This document shows positions 57,700 through 64,000 of a DNA stretch of 64,000 nucleotides, piece by piece (position 1 is the first letter of the stretch; every line of letters begins with the position of its first letter). The translations under genes were made by a program, and so were the position numbers. The notes under the pieces are model-generated. The model saw only the letters and a list, made by a program, of their open reading frames with translations, ran no database searches and was not told the DNA's origin. Origin of the DNA: Pyrrhosoma nymphula. Taxonomy: Eukaryota; Arthropoda; Insecta; Odonata; Coenagrionidae. The DNA is taken from assembly GCA_963573305.1 (NCBI GenBank), contig OY754327.1, positions 186,442,386 to 186,506,385 of the forward strand, in the 5' to 3' direction.

Positions 57700-58505
57700 C
57701 TCCCCCCAACAATTTAGGAGTTATAATTGATTCATGTCTAACTTGGGAAGATCACGCCAACCTGGCGTGTAAGCAAGCCTTAGCTGCTCTACATGGACTG
57801 CGGAAACATAGAGATTTACTTCCACCCTCCACCAGAAAACGACTTGTATAAGCTCTGGTATTCCCTATTCCCTATTTCAGCACTCAAAATGCAAAGGATC
57901 CAGAACGATTGTGCAAGGTTTGTCTTTGATCTAAGTAAGGACTCTCACATCTCGGAACACATTAATGCTTTATCTTGGCTAAATATTGACAACAGACGCA
58001 AACATTCGGCTATATTACTTCTAAAAAAATACTTCTAACGAACTCCCCTGAATATCTCTCTAACAAACTCCGCCTTTCCAATACTATCCGTAATCGCAAT
58101 CTAAGAGCTAGTAACTCCATGCTCCGTGTACCATTACATCGTACACATAAGTTTAGAGGGGCATTTTGGATATTTGTTCCTATAATATGGAATACTCTAC
58201 CTAAATCCATATGCACGATAAACTATTATAACTTTTTTAAATCCCGTTTACGTGAATACCTCACTAAATTACAGCATGGTATCACTGCTCACTTGTAGGT
58301 TTATCTATTTATATATTTTTGGTTGTTAATTTGTCACAATTCATTTGTTTATTTGGTAATGTATGCGCATTCTATCTCTTGTGAGATGCACTAAACTGAC
58401 ATTGTATTTTGTATTAATTGAATTTGATAATGTTACTCTCGCAGGACTTTTTAGTCCTTTTGTACCTTCGATGAAATAAAGAAATATCAAAATATAAAAT
58501 ATCCC
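57700..58505 (+). pseudogene. 5'-truncated non-LTR retrotransposon with target duplication
   Basis: The first frame reads NNLGVIIDSCLTWEDHANLA and then LRKHRDLLPPSTRKRLV. The next gives ALKMQRIQNDCARFVFDLSK. The third gives LRASNSMLRVPLHRTHKF, then FWIFVPIIWNTLPKSI and NFFKSRLREYL, stopping near 58296. These are the C-terminal landmarks (LGVxxDxxLTWxxH, RxQNxxAR, WNxLPxxI) of Jockey/CR1/I-type ORF2. A 3' UTR ends near ATGAAATAAAGAAATATC. The 14-mer CCCTTCCCCTCCTC precedes (57686-57699) and follows (58506-58519), a likely target duplication. At least two frameshifts. Confidence 0.85.
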
Positions 58506-59320
58506 CCCTTCCCCTCCTCATCCTCCCCCCCTCCCCCCTCCACGCACCCGCGCCAAATAGACAGAAAGAGCCAAAGCGTGGTGGACCTCTCTCGAGAGTG
58601 TGTTTGGCGTCTCTGAGGGGGGCGCTCCCCGCCGATGACGTCGCCAAACCGCCGCGGCGTCGCCGGGCGACGAACGGAGCAACGCCCCCCCCCACCTCCC
58701 TCCCACCTCTCCTCCGTGGTGGTGGTTGCCGTGGCTCAAGACGCTGGACCGCGAATCCGGTCGCGATCTCTCACCATCAAGAAAAGATCATCGCGTGGCT
58801 CTCCAAGGCCTCCCACTGCCTTTCTCACCACCATTCCATTTCCATTCCCATCGGATCAATTATATCATTTTTACGTTTTCCCGTCAGGTGCACGTGGTGC
58901 GGAAGAGATATCACGCACTTTCATACAAACACCAAGGTCGGAATCCATGGTCGAATCATAAAACATAAGACTATTCGTATCCGTTTTAGACAGACTTAAA
59001 TGTGAGCACCAAAGCGCGCGCTGTGCTTCCCATTTTGATGCCAGTAGACGACTGATTCACACGAATCAGAGCAGTCCAAGTATTTACACTGAACAATTAA
59101 AAGCGATCAGTTTTCATCCAGAGAAGTCACTCTCGTCCCACGGCCTATTCCACCAAAGAATCCCCGCGACGAATGACCCACGACGGAGAAGAGATCATCC
59201 TCCCGCCCCCTCCCCCGATGCATGACGGGCTTGCGTGGCACTCAGGCCCATTCCCCCTTCTCCCTCCTCACAGTCACTCCTTTCTTTTTCAAGACCACAC
59301 CCACTCTACCGATGCAATTC
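58500..59320. other. GC-rich block continuing, then unassigned DNA
   Basis: C runs lie at 58503-58552 with CpG-rich sequence to about 58790. Frames at 58598-58999 are composition artefacts. Confidence 0.5.
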
Positions 59321-59333
59321 CAGGAGGAGGAGG

Positions 59334-59913
59334 AGAGCTCTGAAGAAGCTAGGATTCGTCAAGCGTATTGTGGGAAGATTTTCGGATGAAAAAGTAAAAG
59401 AGAGGTGCTATTTCGCACTCGTCCGGCCACACCTTGAATATTCAGCGAGCATATGGAATCCGGTGCAGAAAGACTTAGTCCGGGAACTTAATAAAATACA
59501 AAGGAAAGCTGCGCAATTCATCAAAAACTGCTACGGGCGTACAGACAGCTTCACACAGATGTTAAACGAATTAGGTTGGGAGCCGCTAGAGACTCGGAGG
59601 CTGCGCGCTAGGCTTAGATTACTTGAGCAATTAAGAATAGATATCTTTAAGAGCAACACGGAGAACATCATATTAGAACCCCACTATATTTCCAAGTCCG
59701 ACAGAAACGATAATTTAAGAGAGATATTTTGCCGAACGAAGGATAGGTATGGGAATTCGTTTTTCCCCCGAACAATAAGAGACTTTAATAAATGCTAGGC
59801 GTAATTTCATTAGAGCGTTTCCTTTTTATATGTAAACGGCTGGTGTCCTAAACCCCCCGCCACACGCCTATTGAGGTGGCTTGCGGGGTAGTATGTAGAT
59901 GTAGATGTAGATG
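59334..59913 (+). pseudogene. 5'-truncated non-LTR retrotransposon (RT C-terminus, intact tail)
   Basis: An open frame runs from RALKKLGFVKRIVGRFSDEK through FALVRPHLEYSASIWNP, LNKIQRKAAQFIKNCYGR and NELGWEPLETRRLRARLR to RTIRDFNKC and a stop at 59798. These are the C-terminal motifs of a CR1/Jockey/I-type ORF2 protein. A 115-bp 3' UTR ends in GTATGTAGATGTAGATGTAG, a 6-bp repeat tail. It has no frameshift across about 150 codons, so it is younger than its sister at 22063-22626. The catalytic RT core and endonuclease are missing. Confidence 0.88.
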
Positions 59914-59919
59914 AGTCTT

Positions 59920-60685
59920 CTAAGACGGTACTAATCAGGGCAATAAACACCCGCGATGAAACAAAATAATATGGTGCACGTGTCTTCCATCACCTCCATC
60001 TAGAATTGCAGTAAGGAGCACCCAACCCGTGGAAGTAAAGTTTGCCAAGTTTTTCCGTCTAAGGTCTAAAAGGCTTTTCCCTCGCACACTCATCGCCAGA
60101 GGCAACTTAGCCGTTTTTAGGTATGATGTCATAATTGTGCAAAAAGGGTTTGTGAGGGTTATTACAAGCACCATAACTTTTCCTTGGGCAAGGACGAAGA
60201 AAGTAAATTTTTATCGCTCCATATTACGGCAATTTAAAATCACTACATGCGTAGTCTAATGGAGAGTGTAGATAGAATGCCTGAGTATATAATAGTTTGG
60301 AGGTTTGGGCGACTTTTGGGCACTTAATACCAATTTGACGTAAGATTACAATTAAATGTTTTAGGCTTTACTTTATTACACTCAGCATACATGAAATGGT
60401 TAATCAATTTGTCATACTTTTTTACATTTGCCAACCTTGATAATGACATTATATGTCGAAACCATGATTTGCGAGTATTAACAGTGATAAATCGTTTATT
60501 TGACGTAAGATATTACATTTCTACGGCAATCATCCAATAATCCTAAATATGAAGTCATCGCATTAGCTAGCCAATCTGAATTTATCGCTTCGTATAGATT
60601 CAAGTAAATGGGACGATTCATAATTGATGAATCACTGAGCTAAAAAAGTAGTTAAAATTTCTCAAGTGCCACGTCAAATATCGTT
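59920..60685. other. Unassigned DNA
   Basis: Nothing recognisable. Confidence 0.5.
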
Positions 60686-60689
60686 TCCC

Positions 60690-61200
60690 GCGTCTCCTCA
60701 AATCTTCGCGTGGACACGGACCCAAAATGAACGCGCCCCGGCCCCGCATTTCACGGCTCCGACCGTTCACTGCCCGAGACGCACTCGCCCCACATTCCTT
60801 CGTCCCAAGTGAATCGCAGTAATGGACCGGCGGGCGATTCGAGCGGATATGACACTCTCGGGGACGGTGGCAGCACCTGCCACTTCCCCCGCCACACTCC
60901 CCTGAGTCCCATTCGCACGTCGACGAAGGCGTCGATCGCCTCCCCCCCCCTCCCACCCTCCGCCCCCTTAAAGAATCATCTCGCCTTTCCTTCCTTTACG
61001 AGGAGTGAGGGGTAGTCAACGAATAGGATTCGAATGGTGTGCCACCGATTCCACTAAAAAGGGGTCACTCAGAGAGCCCTTCCACCACGACGAGCCACTG
61101 GAGAATTCTCCTCCCCCCTCCTCCTGACTCCCACTTCCCCCCCTCCTGTCGGATCCGGGGAAGGGTAGGAATCGATTACTGGGAGCGAGGCGAGATGATC
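60690..61200. other. GC-rich low-complexity block
   Basis: CpG-containing sequence with C runs near 60942-60962 and 61110-61145. No domain is seen in the overlapping frames. Confidence 0.5.
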
Positions 61201-61329
61201 TCCGCGGAAATGCATCACGGACGAGTGGTCAGGACGCTTTTCAACTACGTGCGAGTACTGCGAGAGTATATATATATTTCAATGTTTTGGAGCGATCTTA
61301 TTTTTCTAGAGCTATTTGTTGCACATAGT

Positions 61330-61590
61330 TGGAGGAGGTATTGTTGGATGGTTGGTTGGAGGGTCAATGGGATGCTTTCTAAGGCCGTGATACAGAGGGG
61401 GAAGATGTTGGGTAAGCCGGAAAAGGGAAGAAAGAGTATTACTGTGGACGGGATGAAGAGAGGTAGGAGGTGCGTTGAGATGAAGATAGAAATTACGCAA
61501 GGCCCCGGCGCTCGCAAAAGTCGAGAGGATTTTCACTCACTTCCATTGAAACCTACCTTGACCGGTAGATTACCCAGATGATAATAATAG
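61330..61590 (+). pseudogene. Non-LTR retrotransposon 3' end (same family as 12.2 kb)
   Basis: The plus frame reads GKPEKGRKSITVDGMKRGRR and then VEMKIEI, ending in LPLKPTLTGRLPR. The 3' terminus GATGATAATAATAG (61578-61591) is a simple-repeat tail. ACGGGATGAAGAGAGGTAGG is shared exactly with the copy at 12.2 kb. Only the last 80 or so codons survive. Confidence 0.7.
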
Positions 61591-61599
61591 TTTGTTGTA

Positions 61600-62950
61600 G
61601 GGGACTGCATGGAGCAATAATTGGACCACTGATCAGAATGGGTACCTGACCCGAATCTAGTCGACGCATATGGATACATCCAGAATAACACAAAAAGTGA
61701 TTCTCTGGGCGCAAGATCTATTGAGGAAATCACACACGACACAAGGGAAGGAATTTCAAGCTAAACATCCCCTTCTGACCCCAAAATCCCTTTCCACAAT
61801 GCGTTTGTCGCCGTTGGCCCTCGACCTAAAACCCCATTACTCCCACAAAGAAATGCAACACATCTTCGAGTGGAAGACTGTGGTTGTGTTGCCTTCCTGA
61901 TAATCCGCCAACATATTTTGGGGATTCACAGCTATTGGATAGGCTCCTCTGGTGGAATAAGCGAATTACAAACTATCTTGTTGGTTTCTCTGGAAAAAGT
62001 TAATGTTGTGGGCTGGAATATTTCCTTCATAGTTTTCTACACTCTTGACTATCAAACAGGCTTCCATTGATTTTCTAGCGATGATAAGAGTTAGCAAATT
62101 TGGTGATTTTTATTTACATCACATTCAACCATCCGCAGTAGTGGATTTTCTCCCATGTCGGCCATAACTTTCTCATCACTAACTTTTGCAACTTTCTCTT
62201 TCCCATGATTGCTTTCTCTTCTCATTTATTCATATAAGTGCCTAGCAAACTACATCCCTTCAATGAAGTCGAGTCCTAAATTTACCTGGCCAAGCAAATA
62301 TTCAGACTACCCTCGTCTTACAGCCTAAAGTAGCAGCCATACTTTTCAAATTCCAAAAACTGCCTTTAATACATTTCCAAATCTCTAGGTGCATATCAAT
62401 TAAACCTACATTACGCTGGGTTTGTCATAAGATTAATTGCATAAAATATTTTTAAGTATTTTATAAATGCAAACTATGCAATCCAATATCCGTCATAATA
62501 CATTGATATCCACAAAAGTATTCCTACACTCGTCTAATCAAAATAAATTGCCACAATATATTAAAATGTTCAAATATCCATTTGCTGAAATGAATATTTC
62601 CGGGGCAAAATAAAATGTAACGTACATTTTCGAAGACTCAAATTAATTCAAATTTAAAGCATAACTCAACAAAAACAATGAGGCTTTTCCAAATTCAATA
62701 ATATACTTCAAGTTAGTGACCACGAGGTAATAACTAACTTCAAACGGAGAATTCATGAATGTACGCAAATTAATGAAATTACTTTGAATCAAGAAGGACT
62801 TCAACACATTTCTTTGCCATCCTGAAGTTTAGCGTTTTTCAGCTAAGACAATTTTCGCCAATGCTCGCAGATGCATTAGAAGTGTAAATTTTACATTTAT
62901 TAGCTTATTACGCGGGCTTCGAAAAGCGCAGAACGAAGAGGCAAAAGAGG
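61600..62950. other. Unassigned AT-rich DNA
   Basis: Nothing recognisable. Confidence 0.5.
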
Positions 62951-62959
62951 GACTTCTAG

Positions 62960-63560
62960 TATGTCCTATTTCTGACTAATAGTGTCTTGCATTCGCCTCT
63001 CGGCGGTAAATTTGACGGAGGAAGTGGGCGGAGGGGGGCGGAGGGGGGGAGGGGGGTGTGGTCAGCGGGGCGCGACCGACCATCATTCTCCAGGGAGGCG
63101 GAAGGGGAAGGGGGGGGGGGCGGAGAGGGAAGACGTCGCCACGGGAGACGAGGCTCGCTCACTCGCGACACACAAACCCTTCGCCCCCCCGCCCCCAGCC
63201 AACCCCCGCTCCGATGATCGGCTGTTCCCCATCCTTTCCCCGTCGACCTGTCTATTTCGGTCCTTTGTGCACATTTTACAGCTTCCTTTTTATCATCCCT
63301 TCGGCAATTCCGCCGCGTCCTCTTCCACTACACCCGACGGCTGTACTTTCACTCTTCCGTCATAAAGTCACTTCTTTCCCTCTCTCGCGAGGAGGAGGAG
63401 GCAGCTGTCGCTTGAACACATCACCTCTAATAATAATACGCGAGAGGCGCTCACGGGAGCGAGACCTCTCCATTTCCACATACAACGATTTACTCTCGCA
63501 CGCGACGAAGGACACGCCGCGCACGGTGGTCGGAAAGGTCGATCAGGCTGGACACCAATA
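62960..63560. other. GC-rich, CpG-containing low-complexity block
   Basis: G-rich runs (63025-63058, 63100-63122) are followed by C-rich sequence (63183-63215). Frames on both strands have no domain. Confidence 0.55.
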
Positions 63561-63569
63561 TACCAAATT

Positions 63570-64000
63570 AGGGCTTCAAGGGTTTCCAGCCGAATGAGAT
63601 GGTCCATAGCCTCCAATGTTTCAAGGTCCGGCACGGCCCTCGCAATCAGGGATGCTGATAGTAATGCCAAGTTCAGTTCAAAAGTGTTTATTTCCAACAT
63701 TTGCCAACAATTTACAGGAAATAGAAGAGGATAACAACAAAAATAACAAGGACAGAGATAGCAAGGCAAATGTGGACCCTGGTGTAGGCTTTCGCCTCTT
63801 CAGGGCAGGTAACGCCTTTCACTTGATAGATTTCAATGGAGTTTTTAGCGGGGAAGGCTTGACCCGGCATTTGCCCGAGGACGACGGGAAACCCGCGAAA
63901 ACCGTCGTCAGGTCGTAACAAAGAAGATAGAAATAGCAATAATACAAAGAAAATATGAAGAAAATACAGGATGCCCGCAATATATAGTTGCTCAGGTGTC
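63570..64000. other. Unassigned DNA at window end
   Basis: The minus strand near 63700-63680 reads like a retrotransposon 3' UTR (GTTGGAAATAAACACTTTTG), but there is no coding support in the window. Confidence 0.35.

Overview
This is a gene-poor, repeat-rich window from a eukaryote, most likely an arthropod with a large genome. The background is AT-rich. It is broken up by short CpG-containing, very GC-rich blocks with long poly-C/poly-G runs. There are no bacterial-style operons, and none of the long reading frames looks like a complete host protein. The mix of mobile elements (Transib/RAG1-like, Helitron, Penelope-like, several non-LTR lineages, Tigger/pogo, TTAA-target and hAT-like non-autonomous elements, tRNA-derived sequences) is typical of arthropods. 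I cannot name the species.

Layout. 0-12 kb: unassigned DNA, two GC blocks, a Penelope-type insertion bracketed by a 12-bp direct repeat (5974-6435), an RTE-like tail (about 7.7 kb), and the first copy of a repeat family with palindromic GAAGT..ACTTC ends (8.05-8.87 kb). 12-22.6 kb: non-LTR and Tigger/pogo transposase remnants, foldbacks, a purine tract, a second GAAGT-family copy and a 5'-truncated non-LTR copy. 22.6-34 kb: GC blocks, a decayed reverse transcriptase at 27.8 kb, a third GAAGT-family copy, and a Penelope-like element with RT and GIY-YIG remnants on the minus strand (30.06-31.65 kb).

34.0-37.5 kb holds the highlight. It is a 3,504-bp transposon with 791-bp terminal inverted repeats that look identical by eye, and a perfect 5-bp target duplication (CGACG). 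Each tip begins CACAGTG, the V(D)J recombination-signal heptamer, followed 22 bp later by an A-rich nonamer-like stretch. Its interior carries a broken minus-strand gene whose three acidic motifs and Cys-x2-Cys motif match the RAG1/Transib transposase core.

38.4-40.9 kb is a decayed Helitron. 41-43 kb has two minus-strand non-LTR 3' ends. 45.3-47.6 kb has two direct copies of a roughly 553-bp TTAA-flanked element. 48.0-48.7 kb is an hAT-like element. 50.7 kb is a tRNA-like sequence with a heptamer minisatellite between its A and B boxes. 51.6-51.8 kb is the only convincing host-type coding exon, a THAP domain ending at a consensus splice donor, with a small foldback downstream. 52-64 kb is unassigned DNA, GC blocks and three more non-LTR 3' ends, one of them a sister of the copy at 22 kb.

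Functionally the window is a graveyard of mobile DNA around at most one host exon. Only the Transib-like element shows signs of recent movement. Its own transposase is frameshifted, so it was probably moved by a copy elsewhere in the genome.
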